A stretch of DNA of 64,000 bases from Zoroaster sp. YZ-2022 (lineage: Eukaryota; Echinodermata; Asteroidea; Forcipulatida; Zoroasteridae). Positions within the stretch are counted from its first letter, which is position 1; every line of letters starts with the position of its first letter. This document shows, one piece after another, positions 10,233-21,800 of this stretch. The notes under the pieces were generated by a model. The model searched no databases. It was not told the origin of the DNA and saw nothing but the letters and a program-made list of their open reading frames with translations. Both the position numbers and the translations under genes were made by a program. The stretch covers positions 29,479,560 to 29,543,559 of the forward strand of contig CM055823.1 in the NCBI GenBank assembly GCA_029582265.1, read 5' to 3'.

Positions 10233-11842
10233 ATGGTGGATGACATATCGCATATGTAACCCCTTACACTCTAGTGGCTATTGGTGGATGACATATCGCG
10301 TAAACCCTTACACTCTAGTGGCTATTGGTGGATGACATATCGCATATGTAACCCCTTACACTCTAGTGGCTATTGGTGGATGACATATCGCATATGTAAC
10401 CCCTTACACTCTAGAGGCTATTGGTGGATGACATATCGCATATATGTAAACCCTTACACTCTAGTGGCTATTGGTGGATGACATATCGCATATGTAACCC
10501 CTAACACTCTAGTGGCTATTGGTGGATGACATATCGCACATGTAACCCCTTACACTCTAGTGGCTATTGGTGGATGACATATCGCATATGTAACCCCTTA
10601 ACACTCTAGTGGCTATTGGTGGATGACATATTGCATATGTAACCCCTAACACTCTAGTGGCTATTGGTGGATGACATATCGCATATGTAACCCCTTACAC
10701 TCTAGTGGCTATTGGTGGATGACATGTCACATATGTAACCCCTTACACTCTAGTGGCTATTGGTGGATGACATATCGCATATGTAACCCCTTACACTCTA
10801 GTGGCTATTGGTGGATGACATATCGCATATGTAACCCCTTACACTCTAGTGGCTATTGGTGGATGACATATCGCATATGTAACCCCTAACACTCTAGTGG
10901 CTATTGGTGGATGACATATCGCATGTAACCCTTACACTCTAGTGGCTATTGGTGGATGACATATCGCATATGTAACCCCTTAACACTCTAGTGGCTATTG
11001 GTGGATGACATATCGCATATGTAAACCCTTACACTCTAGTGGCTATTGGTGGATGACATATCGCATATGTAACCCCTTACACTCTAGTGGCTATTGGTGG
11101 ATGACATATCGCATATGTATAGTGGCTATTGGTGGATGACATATCGCATATGTAAACCCTTACACTTTAGTGGCTATTGGTGGATGACATATCGCATATG
11201 TAAACCCTTACACTTTAGTGGCTATTGGTGGATGACATATCGCATATGTAACCCCTTACACTCTAGTGGCTATTGGTGGATGACATATCGCATATGTAAC
11301 CCCTTACACTCTAGTGGCTATTGGTGGATGACATATCGCATATGTAACCCCTTACACTCTAGTGGCTATTGGTGGATGACATATCACATATGTAACCCCT
11401 TACACTCTAGTGGCTATTGGTGGATGACATATCGCATATGTAACCCCTTACACTCTAGTGGCTATTGGTGGATGACATATCGCATATGTAACCCCTTACA
11501 CTCTAGTGGCTATTGGTGGATGACATATCGCATATGTAACCCCTTACACTCTAGTGGCTATTGGTGGATGACATATCGCATATGTAACCCCTTACACTCT
11601 AGTGGCTATTGGTGGATGACATATCGCATATGTAACCCTTTACACTCTAGTGGCTATTGGTGGATGACATATCGCATGACTCTAGTGGCTATTGGTGGAT
11701 GACATATCGCATATATGTAACCCCTTACACTCTAGTGGCTATTGGTGGATGACATATCGCATATGTAACCCCTTACACTCTAGTGGCTATTGGTGGATGA
11801 CATATCGCATATGTAAACCCTTACACTTTAGTGGCTATTGGC
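10233..11842. repeat. 48-bp minisatellite (about 33 copies)
   Basis: The unit is TGGCTATTGGTGGATGACAT, then ATCGCATATGTAACCCC and TTACACTCTAG. Some copies are shortened by a few bases. The first copy begins directly behind the stop codon of the LINE fragment. Frames through the array are periodic artefacts. Confidence 0.95.
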
Positions 11843-11887
11843 CTTGTTTAGGGTGACTGACAGTAAATATAAAAAAAGAAAAAAAGA

Positions 11888-12040
11888 GCAGACTTTCAAA
11901 AGGGCATGGAATCGGTGTCCTAGTTTAGGATGAACACAATGACTGAAAATGACTGGCTCATTTGTGCAGCAAATGACCTTATCATGTGGGGTATTATTTT
12001 CAGTCACTGTGTTGGCACTTTGATTCCATGCAGAGTCAAA
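11888..12040. mobile_element. Fragment of GGGACAGTATCGTCACG MITE (family D)
   Basis: It contains AGAGCAGACTTTC, GGGCATGGAATCGGTGTCC, a CTCATTTGTGCAGCA segment and GACCTTATCATGTGGGGTAT, all found in complete copies at 18087-18305 and 58668-58890. The outermost ends are missing here. Confidence 0.65.
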
Positions 12041-12287
12041 ACATTGACTCTGCATTGAGCTGACACTCAGGTTAAATGTTTAAAGCGTACCTTGAAGAAT
12101 AAGCACATTTTCATTTGAAGCATTTCTACCAATATTACAAATGTTGTACCTTCTCTTTAAGTGATCCGATTTGTGTATTTTGTTAAAATAACAACATTAA
12201 ATAACTATTGCCTTGTTTCTACATGTTCTGTGATCCCAAAAGTATCTATACATTAAGATGTATGACCACAAATTTTTAGATTTGTTA

Positions 12288-12590
12288 TTAACCACCCTCC
12301 TACTACAAGGGTCAAAATGTTGAAATACTTCCCAAGGTATATCTAGTGCACTTAAAAGTCAAACACTGTCAAACCTTACGTGTAGTAAGTACATTTACAG
12401 GTCAAAATGAGTCGACTGTTTTTAACTGGTAAAAGCATTGTCTAGTATTTTTCAGCATGGTCAAAATGACAGTCAAAACCAGTCAAAGCCCCTGTGTGCA
12501 TATTTGGGTCAACAGTCAAAACAGGCAGTTCACTGATTTTGACCTCTATAGCAACTTCCCGCTAAAGTGCAGCTATAGTAGGAGGGTTAA
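12288..12590. mobile_element. Single-copy TTAA-CCCTCCTAC MITE
   Basis: The borders are TTAACCACCCTCCTACTAC on the left and TAGTAGGAGGGTTAA on the right, with TTAA at both ends. The interior is the reverse complement of the non-repeated part of the 7314-8189 element, including TCAAACACTGTCAAACC and GACTGTTGACCC (inverted). Confidence 0.8.
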
Positions 12591-12912
12591 TGGCTGAAAT
12601 TAGATGTCAAACTTTGCTGGGTTTTTTTTTTAAATTTATTTACTTAGCCTTTGAATGAGAGTTAAAGGCAATTTATACCTTATCATTTTAACAACAGTCA
12701 AATATGATTCCCAAATAATAAATGTCAACATTTCAAAAAACGAACTATAGCCGTGCTTGTTTTTGCCAATCAAACATTATAAATGCATTTTCAATATTTT
12801 CTCATTAACAGCACAAGGTAGGTTCTAATGAGCTGTACCTTTAACAAGTCAATTGTTTTATATATTATGTTCTTATTCACATGAATTAAGAGACAACAGA
12901 ATTGGAGTTTAC

Positions 12913-13553
12913 CAATGGGCAATATCGTCACGATCAACAGGGCATAGAATTGGAGAGCTAGTTTTAGATTAACTCAGTGACTGAAAATAATACCCCTGCA
13001 TGATAAGGTCATATGTGACCCGCTCTGTGAAAATGAGTCACATGTCGCTCCATGCATTTACACGTAATGGACGATTGAATGTTGAGAGGGTGATTTTTTT
13101 TTTTGAAAATCTGATTTTGGGTTTTCATGTTTGTTGACATTAGGATCTAAATTTTCATAATATATTTACATATTAAAATCAAAGATTTTTTGTGAGTAGG
13201 TTGTTTCATTTTTGTCATTTGTTTTCCTTTCGAATGCTTTTTTTCCTAAAAATTCAATTATGTTAATTATGCAAATGATTGATTATTAAAAATGGCATAT
13301 CTCCATAATGCAATACGTCACACACGTCTAACATATACCAAATTAAAACTGATGATGTATTCTTTCCAGCCACATAGAAATCTCAATTTTTCAAATTTAC
13401 GACTTGACTCATTTTCACAGAGCGGTTCACATATTACCATTGCTGCTGCATAAATGAGCCAGTAATTTTTCAGTCACTGTATTCATCTTAAACTCGGACA
13501 CCGATTCCATGCCCTGTTGTAAGTCTGCTCTGATCGTGATGATATTGCCCCTT
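12913..13553. mobile_element. Family D MITE interrupted by a TGTGACC element
   Basis: The outer parts are an inverted family D copy: GGGCAATATCGTCACGATCA at the left, and GCCCTGTTGTAAGTCTGCTC then GATCGTGATGATATTGCCCC at the right. At 13014-13431 it is interrupted by an element with TGTGACCCGCTCTGTGAAAA ends. The flanking TA is present at both sides of the insert (13012-13013 and 13432-13433). Confidence 0.8.
13014..13431. mobile_element. MITE with TGTGACCCGCTCTGTG inverted ends, nested
   Basis: The terminal inverted repeats read TGTGACCCGCTCTGTGAAAA and the reverse complement of GAGCGGTTCACA. A related copy lies at 21490-21846 in ACSS3 intron 4. The TA duplication suggests a Tc1/mariner-type mechanism, but no transposase is present. 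Confidence 0.75.
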
Positions 13554-14010
13554 TAAACAAAATGTTATCACATTTTATATTCGTACATTGTGTACGTAAT
13601 TGTTAAACAATGATAATATTATTATTCTCACTGGATTGTGTGAGTTAATGATTTGTATGATTAATTTAATGTTATTTATCGGTACTATATTTGGGAAAAT
13701 TTGCTGGAATTGTATATTTAATTTTAAAACTGAATTTTATGTTTGAATTATTATGATATATTTATTCCACAATATATTAATTCCATTAATAGATCTATTT
13801 ATTCATGAATGCCCATGTACTTAAGCCAATAAACTAAGCTCAATAACAGAAAAATGTGAAATCGTTTTTGAAACATATTTTGTTGCATAATTAGAATCAA
13901 ATTGATGAGAATACAGTAGACTATTGCATTGGTCTATGGTCTACAATACAATATTGTATTCATTTGAATACAATAGACCATTGTAATTGTCAAAGCGTAT
14001 TTAGCACCTC
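13554..14010. other. AT-rich intergenic DNA with an imperfect palindrome
   Basis: No gene is visible. At about 13930-13990 an imperfect palindrome pairs GGTCTACAATACAATA with its inverted copy in TGAATACAATAGACC. The rest is AT-rich without recognisable features. Confidence 0.4.
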
Positions 14011-15368
14011 CCAAACTCCCTAGGCCCATTTGCTTACACCTAACCTGAATCCTTCCTAACTCCCTAGGCCCATTTGCTTACGTTACACATAACCCGAATC
14101 CTTCCTAACTCCCTAGGCCCATTTGCTTACACATAACCCGAATCCTTCCTAACTCCCTAGGCTCATTTGCTTACACCTAACCGGAATTCTCCCTATGAAC
14201 TCCCTAGGCCCATTTGCTTACACCTAACCGGAACAGTGGCGCACCCAAGGGGGGGGGGGCTTGGGGGGGCTCGAGCCCCCCCCCCCCCCGGGCCCGATGA
14301 TGTTTTATTTTTATTTTTAAAGAAGGAGCCAGGAAAGAGCAAAATCTGAGCCCAAGTCTTGTCTACAGAGGAGTTCGGCAAGGAGTATAGGGCAGTGGTA
14401 CAAGGGATGGGGACTCAGGAGACTCAAGCTCCCCTCCAAAAGTTTTCCATTTATTCCACTCACTATTATATTTTACGGCGTTGCGTATGCATGTGCATGT
14501 AAGCTTGAAGGGCCACCAGTATATATAACAAGCATTTTACACATCCCCGCCATGGTGCACCCTGATCAGGGAGCAGCTTTACTTAATTTTATTTTCATTT
14601 TCTGTTGTCCGTTTCTCTTGTTGAGGTCGTTGACTGTCGTTGAGGTTACTCGTAAAATTTAAACACGCCCGCATTATAATCAACTCCTTTCCAGTTTGTA
14701 CACAATGGCCCAGGATTGGGTTTTAATTTACAAAGATTATGTGACACTCTTTTAGCAAACACCGATTGGATAATATTGGGATTTGGTTTTGCCGCCAAAT
14801 TCGTGTTTGAAAAAATTTAGCTCCGCCCGGAATGATCACAAACTTTACGTCCACGCAATGAAAGTATTTAAATATAGAAATCTTGCAGACGAAACAAGCT
14901 CAAGTTCTTTACATCAAGAGGAGGAAATTATATGGAAGGTAAAACCCTACGAGTCCGAATCATGCCATAATGTCTTCTTTTTATGACTAGAAACCACCAG
15001 GAAACATTTAACATGTGCCGTAGGTTCACTGACGAGCACGACTAGGGACATGGCTGCAGCCGCGCCAGCGGTTATGGTTTGGGTCAGCCATGTCTCTCCC
15101 CATTATTGGATTTCAAATAAAAATATTTTGAGCCCCCCACCCCCCCCCCCCCCCCCCCAATCAAATCCTGGGTGCGCCACTAAACCGGAATCCTTCCTAA
15201 TGTAAGCTGACATCTTGTATATTTTACACTTAGGGCCACTGACCACATGTGAGTCGTAAATAAGGCCTCCCCTTAATTATAATATAAACAAAATACCTCC
15301 ACAGTTGTAAGTGACCAGATCCCATTATTAGTATATACATGTTATTTTTAGATTAGAAAACTCGGTTC

Positions 15369-15407
<39 letters not shown>

Positions 15408-15970
15408 GTATACTGTACTGCTAGTCCAATAACTTTGTGACCCTACAGTCAGTATTGAGTATAAGAATAGATTTTGTACTTCTTGTAGTATAGCCACGGA
15501 GAAATAAATAAAATGTTCGTTCGGCCCAAGAAGCTTCTCTTATAAGTGTAATTTCTTCATCTGGTAACACCCCTTATTTAAGTGTTACAGTAACTCCCTA
15601 GGCCCGCTTGCTTACACCTAACCGGAATCCTTCCTAACTCCCTAGGCCCATTTGCTTACACCTAACCGGAATCCTTCCTAACTCCCTAGGCCCGCTTGCT
15701 TACACATAACCCGAATCCTTCCTAACTCCCTAGGCCCATTTGCTTACACATAACCCGAATCCTTCCTAACTCCCTTGGCCCATTTGCTTACACATAACCC
15801 GAATCCTTCCAAACTCCCTAGGCCCATTTGCTTACACATAACCCGAATCCTTCCTAACTCCCTAGGCCCACTTGCTTACACCTAACCGGAATCCTTCCTA
15901 ACTCCCTCGGCCCATTTGCTTACACATAACCCGAATCCTTCCTAACTCCCTAGGCCCACTTGCTTACACA
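14011..15970. repeat. 44-bp minisatellite, split by a hAT insertion
   Basis: The unit is AACTCCCTAGGCCCATTTGC, then TTACACATAACCCGAATCC and TTCCT. Roughly five copies lie at 14011-14233 and about nine at 15593-15970. The two halves are separated by a hAT element (14234-15182) and other non-repeat DNA (15191-15590), which includes a (CT)n tract at 15369-15404. The unit is the terminal part of the TTAA MITE seen singly at 45682-46043. Confidence 0.85.
14234..15182. mobile_element. hAT-type non-autonomous element with 8-bp target duplication
   Basis: The ends are CAGTGGCGCACCCA and TGGGTGCGCCACTA (inverted). The 8-bp duplication AACCGGAA flanks it at 14226-14233 and 15183-15190 and is part of the 44-bp array unit. 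The 949-bp interior has G-run and C-run ends and no recognisable transposase. The clean duplication and partial ends point to a fairly recent insertion. Confidence 0.9.
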
Positions 15971-16262
15971 TATAACCTCAATCCTCCAAAATACTTCAGT
16001 AGTAAAGCAAGCACATCTGTGATACATGTACATGGCCAGGGACCCTCCCTGCATGCATGGAGCAATAAACAGTGTCCACTGACCCAAGCACTGACCTTGC
16101 AATCACTACAACAAACATGGATGTACATGTACCATGGAAAGGCAAGTGTGCCTAATAACCTCAATCCTCCAAAATCCTTCACTTTAGCAAAGAGCATGTA
16201 GCATGTAACCTCAATCCTTCAAAATCCTTCACTTTAGCAAAGAGGATTTATGGGAGGATTTA
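15971..16262. mobile_element. Interior of a TTAA MITE (same family as 45682-46043)
   Basis: Words such as CTCAATCCTCCAAAAT, GGGACCCTCCCTGCATGCAT and AAACATGGATGTACATGTAC match the reverse complement of the single-copy element at 45682-46043. It directly follows the 44-bp array, so array and interior together look like one expanded element. Confidence 0.7.
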
Positions 16263-16370
16263 GCCATGTGACCAAACTGATAGGAGGAAGGATAATTAAT
16301 AGGCTGTACTGTGCAGGCAAAGCATACTTGACGTAACCTGATTTATCATTTGGGTAAAACTTATTGATAC

Positions 16371-16566
16371 CAGTGGTGTAGCAGGGGGAGGGGGAGGGGT
16401 TAGTAATAAAAAAGAAATATAAAAAAAGGAGAAGAGAAAAGGGTACATAAAGTGTTGTTTTAAGGCGGTGTTTGGGGTTGGGGGAAAATTACCCACACCC
16501 GGGGATGCGTGTAATAACTGAGCCCACAAATATATTTTAAAAATACACCCTCTGGCTACACGCCTG
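16371..16566. mobile_element. Probable decayed hAT-like MITE
   Basis: The ends CAGTGGTGTAGCAGGGGG and CCCTCTGGCTACACGCCTG resemble the CAGTGGCGTAGCCA inverted repeats of hAT MITEs, as seen more clearly at 20494-20717. The flanking octamers are only partly alike, so the duplication is not confirmed. Confidence 0.4.
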
Positions 16567-16616
16567 GTTGTACCCAATATTAGGCCCGACTTGATTCTTT
16601 ATTTTGCGATGTGAAC

Positions 16617-16961
16617 AAATATCGCGAGATAAGGGATGTGCGCGCGTGATTTCAACCCCACCGCAATGCCCTGAGCTGCCCGGCCCCGCATTGGTTTGTA
16701 CACAAAGTTGAAATCCCGTGATGCTAGTAAAAATGCTCAAATTTAAAAAATTTTAAAACCTTCCTGAAACTACCCTTTTCTGAACGTAAAATATTAAGGA
16801 TTAACAAATTAGTTACTTTGATATCGCATTGTTAGCATCGCGGGATTTCAACTTTGTGTACAAACCAATGGGGGCCTATCTGGGCAGCGCTGGGCATGGG
16901 GGGCGGGGGGGCGGGGGGGTGGCTGCAATCTCGCGCGCACATCCCTGATCTCGCGATATTT
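16617..16961. mobile_element. Long inverted-repeat element
   Basis: AAATATCGCGAGATAAGGGA and GTGCGCGCG at the left are matched in reverse by CGCGCGCACATCCC and GATCTCGCGATATTT at the right. A second pair of arms (CATTGGTTTGTACACAAAGT near 16690 and its inverted copy near 16850) lies inside. No coding content is present. Confidence 0.6.
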
Positions 16962-17488
16962 GACGTCTTAAAAATGGTTATTTATGGATGACTCCAATTT
17001 AAACAATTTAAAATCCTACATTTCTCAGTGCATGAATTCCCCACTGAAAAACAAAGATTTGAGGCCCATTCATTTGAGGGATTGTGTTAAAATGGTCCAA
17101 TATCATGACCCGGGGTCCTTGACTTCCAATATTGAGTATTTTAGACACACTAGGTCCTGAAAGAGTGGTCGTAATTTGATTTTAAGCGTAAGGCCTTTTC
17201 CCAAAATGGCGCTGCTTTTCAGTGTGGGAGGTTTCACTAGTGTAGAGGAAGGTTTCCATTGGGATGAGAATAACTCGATGGAAACCTGGACTATCCACAA
17301 TAAATTGAGAAGAAAATAAAAGGTTGTATATTGATCAATATTTTTTCTTTTGGTTTTAAAAGCTGTACAATATTTTGTATTTAACAATGTTTACTATGGG
17401 AGTTTATTTCGTGGGGTGCACACATAGTACACTGCAATCTGTTACGAATGGTTTATCACGACATGAATTAATAATAAGTAAAAACTGT
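16962..17488. other. Intergenic DNA, no recognised feature
   Basis: No gene or repeat family is recognised here. A minus-strand frame of 94 codons (17387-17103) shows no resemblance to a known family and lacks supporting context. Confidence 0.3.
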
Positions 17489-17743
17489 TTGCCGTCACAC
17501 CATGTAGAATTCTCTTTTGAGTAGTAACAAGTTCTTAAAACCGAACAATTTCAAGGGATTTACCCAAATACCTCCTTGAAGAACTGGTTGGTACAACACG
17601 ACGTTTCGATCAGTATGCTCTGATCGTCTTCAGGAGAATGGAAATCAGAGCATACTGATCGAAACGTCAAGTTGTAACCGACCAGTTCTTTTTAGAAGTT
17701 ACTACTCAAAAGAGAATTTCTACATGGCCTGTCACCGGCGCAA
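17489..17743. mobile_element. Inverted-repeat MITE with CGATCAGAGCATACTGATCG core
   Basis: The left arm (GTAGAATTCTCTTTTGAGTA) and the right arm (TACTCAAAAGAGAATTTCTA) are inverted, as are the central words GACGTTTCGATCAGTATGCT and AGCATACTGATCGAAACGTC. A second full copy is at 33325-33545, with fragments at 48757-48880 and 51205-51300. Confidence 0.75.
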
Positions 17744-18086
17744 ACAGTCTTTACTGAGGAATGAATAATGTTAAATGGTGTTTATTCATTCAGAATGGAA
17801 ACGTACGTGACGTCTGATCATTTACTGAAACGTCCCGTACAGTAATCATTGTCTGGCTGAATAATTACAACAATATTCATATCCCTAGAAAAACATAAGA
17901 CCTGTAAAAAAATGTTTATTCCAAGTGCTCTCCTAAAAATCGGATGATGTTCCCTCAAGCCTCAAGTGTCCTCCTACTGAACTAACCGTCATCACATGCT
18001 CTGACATGGATCACAACGAAGCATTTGCCATATACTTTCAGGTAATTTCCCACAAAGTCTAAGATCGAAATGTCTGTTGTATTTAA

Positions 18087-18305
18087 AGAGGCAGTACCGT
18101 CACAATCAGAGCAGACTTTCGACAGGGCATGGAATCAATGTCCTGGTTTAAGATTAACACAGTGACTGAAAATTAATGACTCATTTATGCAGCAGCAACG
18201 GTAATATGACCTTATCATGTGGGGTATTATGGCAGTCACTGGGTTAATCTAAAACTAGCACTCTGATTCCATGCCCTGTTGATCGTGATGATACTGTCCC
18301 TTTAA
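18087..18305. mobile_element. Complete family D MITE
   Basis: The ends are near-inverted: TTAAAGAGGCAGTACCGTCA at the left and GATGATACTGTCCCTTTAA at the right. Inner inverted words GGGCATGGAATC and GATTCCATGCCC reinforce the fold. This uninterrupted copy is the reference for spotting nested insertions in the copies at 12913, 39620 and 62514. Confidence 0.8.
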
Positions 18306-18878
18306 TGATTTTACTAGTAGCTGAAAATGGTATGTGTTGCTGGCACCCAGCAGAACAATTGGGGAACCACATGAGCCCTCTGAGACCCCATCAATTACCT
18401 AGTCCCAGGGTACTGTTGATATTGACTGATCAGCACTCCGTATGCATAAAAGATTTACGGTCTCGACCAGAGAATCTGCCTGCAGTGTGCTGGACGCGTC
18501 TAAAAAGTTACTGAGGGGTGGTCTGTGAGCTGTCCTTAGGAAAAGTATTCAAAAAACGATATCTGGTTAGTAATTTGTGTTTTATTTGCTAATCTAATAA
18601 ATTTAAATTAAGATTAATGTATTGATACAATTCTGTGTTTGTATCCAAGCTACTTTTGACAAGAAAATTTAAGTTAATTTGAAAGCAATAATCCCTCCTG
18701 TTGTAAATGGTAAAAATGGTAAAGCCCCTATTCCCTAACGAACGGCGCGGCCTTGACCGGACCGATCGCGACATATCGTCCAGTATCTATGTACACGTCG
18801 ACCATACATGTACATTGTGTGTTTGATGTATTCCTAGGAACTGTCCCTGTCATTAACAATCAAAACTCTTAAAACAGT

Positions 18879-21800
18879 ATGAATATCCAATTAATCAGAA
18901 CTGTCTCCCACCCCAAATGGAGGTCACTTTTGTCATCCCACCGGAGGAAGCTTTTCAACGTTGTTACAAACACAGGCTGGCCAGCTGGTGGTTGGGGCAA
19001 GACGAGTAGGAGTAGTCGGAGTCTCTCTGCAGCAGCGGGTGCGGCTGTTGGGCCCCCCGAGGCTGCGGTCTCCCAACACCGCCCAGAACACTTACAGTGG
19101 ACGTACTACGACGAGGTTTACCGGAGATCGCTGAGCGAGCCAGAAACATTTTGGGCAGAGCAGGCGGAGAAAATTACGTGGTTCAAGAAATGCGATAAAG
19201 TGTTGGACGAAAGTAAATCACCTTTCACACAGTGGTAATCTAGTCCTCTCTAGTCCAGTATTAACCTTTAAATTGCCTCTAGTAACTTTACTATAAATCA
19301 TCTTTATTTCAACTTGAATATTGAAAAATTATGCGTATGAGTTGGTTTGCGTACGAGTTGGCACGCGTAAATGAGTTGACCAAAATGAGGACCAGACAGT
19401 TCATGACACAGTCTCCTATTTTTAGAATAATGATGTAATTGTCACTGTTTAACTAAATAGGAGACTGTGAACGGAAGAGGCATTCGGACTTGGTCCAGAG
19501 CACACTGCCAAGTAGCGGAGGGGGGGGGGAGAGGGGGTGGGGTTGTTCTGGCACAACAAAAATGTATCGTAAAATTGTATGCATTGCTGTTAAAAAGGGG
19601 ATGCACTTTCCCCCACCCCCTCCCCCTCCCCCTCCCCTGGTTCTGCCAATGTTTGATCAATGAATTATTTATAGATCGACATTTTTTCCCTATTGCAAGG
19701 TTTGTTGGAGGTGAGACAAATATTTGCTACAACGCAGTTGACCGACATGTGGACAACGGTTATGGAGAACAGACGGCCATTATTCATGACAGCCCTGTGT
19801 CAAATTCCATCGAGAAAATCACCTACCGACAACTCCAAAATGAGGTAATGTCAACTCCACCATCAAAACTTAAAAGTGTTTTGCAGTGTTAAACCCTGGG
19901 TTTAAAAAAAGGGTTGCCCGTGCAGGGAACCTTAAAATTTGCTAAGAAAACCTGGTGAACTTGGTTGCCCATAATTATTTTTGGTCAAATCGTGTAGCTG
20001 AAATAGATTTAATTATGAAGGTTTCTAAACACTACAAAACTCTAAATAAATTAAGATAGAAAAAGACCATTACTGTTCATGGATTGGTCAGTTTGAGGTA
20101 GCAACATTTTGCTTTCTCTTGGACAAAATTATGGCACAAAATTTGTGGACAACCAAATTGACGGGGGCAACCTTGGTTCAGTTGTTGGTTGCTCTGCTAG
20201 TATATTTTCTCAATTTTGCACCCTGAAACCACTCTTAAATTCTTGATTCCCTGTAGGTAGCCAAATTGGCGGATGTCTTTGTTTCACAAGGTTTGAAATA
20301 TGGCGATCGTATCATCATCTATATGCCAATGATACCCCAAGCCATGATCGCTATGCTAGCTGCGACACGTGTTGGAGCAGTACATTCACTTGTCTTTGGT
20401 GGGTTTGCATCGAAGGAACTTGCTGTACGCATAAACCATTGCAAGGTACTTATCTTTGTTTGTATGTTAATCTTCAAATCATCCACAATGGAACAGCGGC
20501 GTAGCCACACGGGGCCTGGGGGGGCACGTGCCCCCACAAATTTCCAGTGCCCCCCCCCTCCCAGGTGCCCCCCCACGAAAAATCCTCATAGTGCCCCCAA
20601 AAAACAGAATATAAAAAGAAAAGGGAAAAAACCCATACCCCTGGGCGCCCCCCCACTGAAAAGCAATGTCCCCCTGTGACCCCCCTCCCCACTGAAAAAG
20701 TCCTGGCTACGCCGCTGCAATGGAAACTGACTACTCAGTTTTTGGAGCGAAGAAAGAATTAATGTCTGGTGAGGGAGAGACTTGAACCTGTGACCTCTGG
20801 ATTACCATACTGGTGGCCTTACCAACATGTATATCTAGCGGACTCCTGAAACTGGGATGTTGGAAGGTAGTAAAAAGAGACAGGTGGGCAGGTCAGGGCA
20901 GGGCAGGGCAAGGCAGGGCAGGGCAGGGCAGGGCAGGTGTGCTTCCAGAAATCAGATGTTGAAAATGGCATAAATTTTGAAAAATCTCAAAAAAATCACT
21001 CAAATATAATTTTGTTTTATTGTGGGGTGGGGGAGGGGAAAAAGGGGGTGGATCCCAACTCTGGCGTGGTAAAAAAGTGGGAGGCATCACTATAACATTA
21101 TACCAAAACAAGGGTGACGACCATGCCAAAATACAAAGATACTTTTAGATGACTCCCTCTGTGGTTAGAAAGTATTTCATCAACTGTATCGTGCATGTCC
21201 AGTGTTTATTTAAAATTAAAGTTTCATAAACAACTTTTTTTTATATTCAGGCTAAGCTAGTGGTGTCAGCCTCTGTTGGTATTGAGCCAAATCGAACCGT
21301 GGATTACAAGGAACTCTTGAATAAAGCCATTGAACTGAGTGCCCACAAACCCAAACACTGTATCATCTACAACAGACCCCATGTAAGTTCCATGCAAGGC
21401 CTAACGAGGGCACTGTTTATAAAAAAAAAATCTTGCTATAACTGGTTACATTTACTTTTAACTGCTTACCTGTAGTATAAATGCAGAAATGTGACCCACT
21501 CTGTGAAAATGAGTCAAAAGTCGTAAATTTGAAAAATTTAGATTTCTATGTGGCTTTAATGTTTTTTGATTGAAATTGACATCAATTTCAATCAATAAAA
21601 TATTTCTGTCATTTGTTTTCCTTTCGAATGTTTGTTTTCCTTTCGAATGTTTGTTTTCCTAAGAATTCAATTGTGTTAATTATGCAAGTTATTGATTATT
21701 AAAAATGGCATATCTCCATAATGCAATACGTCACACACCTCTAACATATACCAAATTAAAACTGATGATGTACTCTTTCCAGCCACATAGAAATCTCAAT

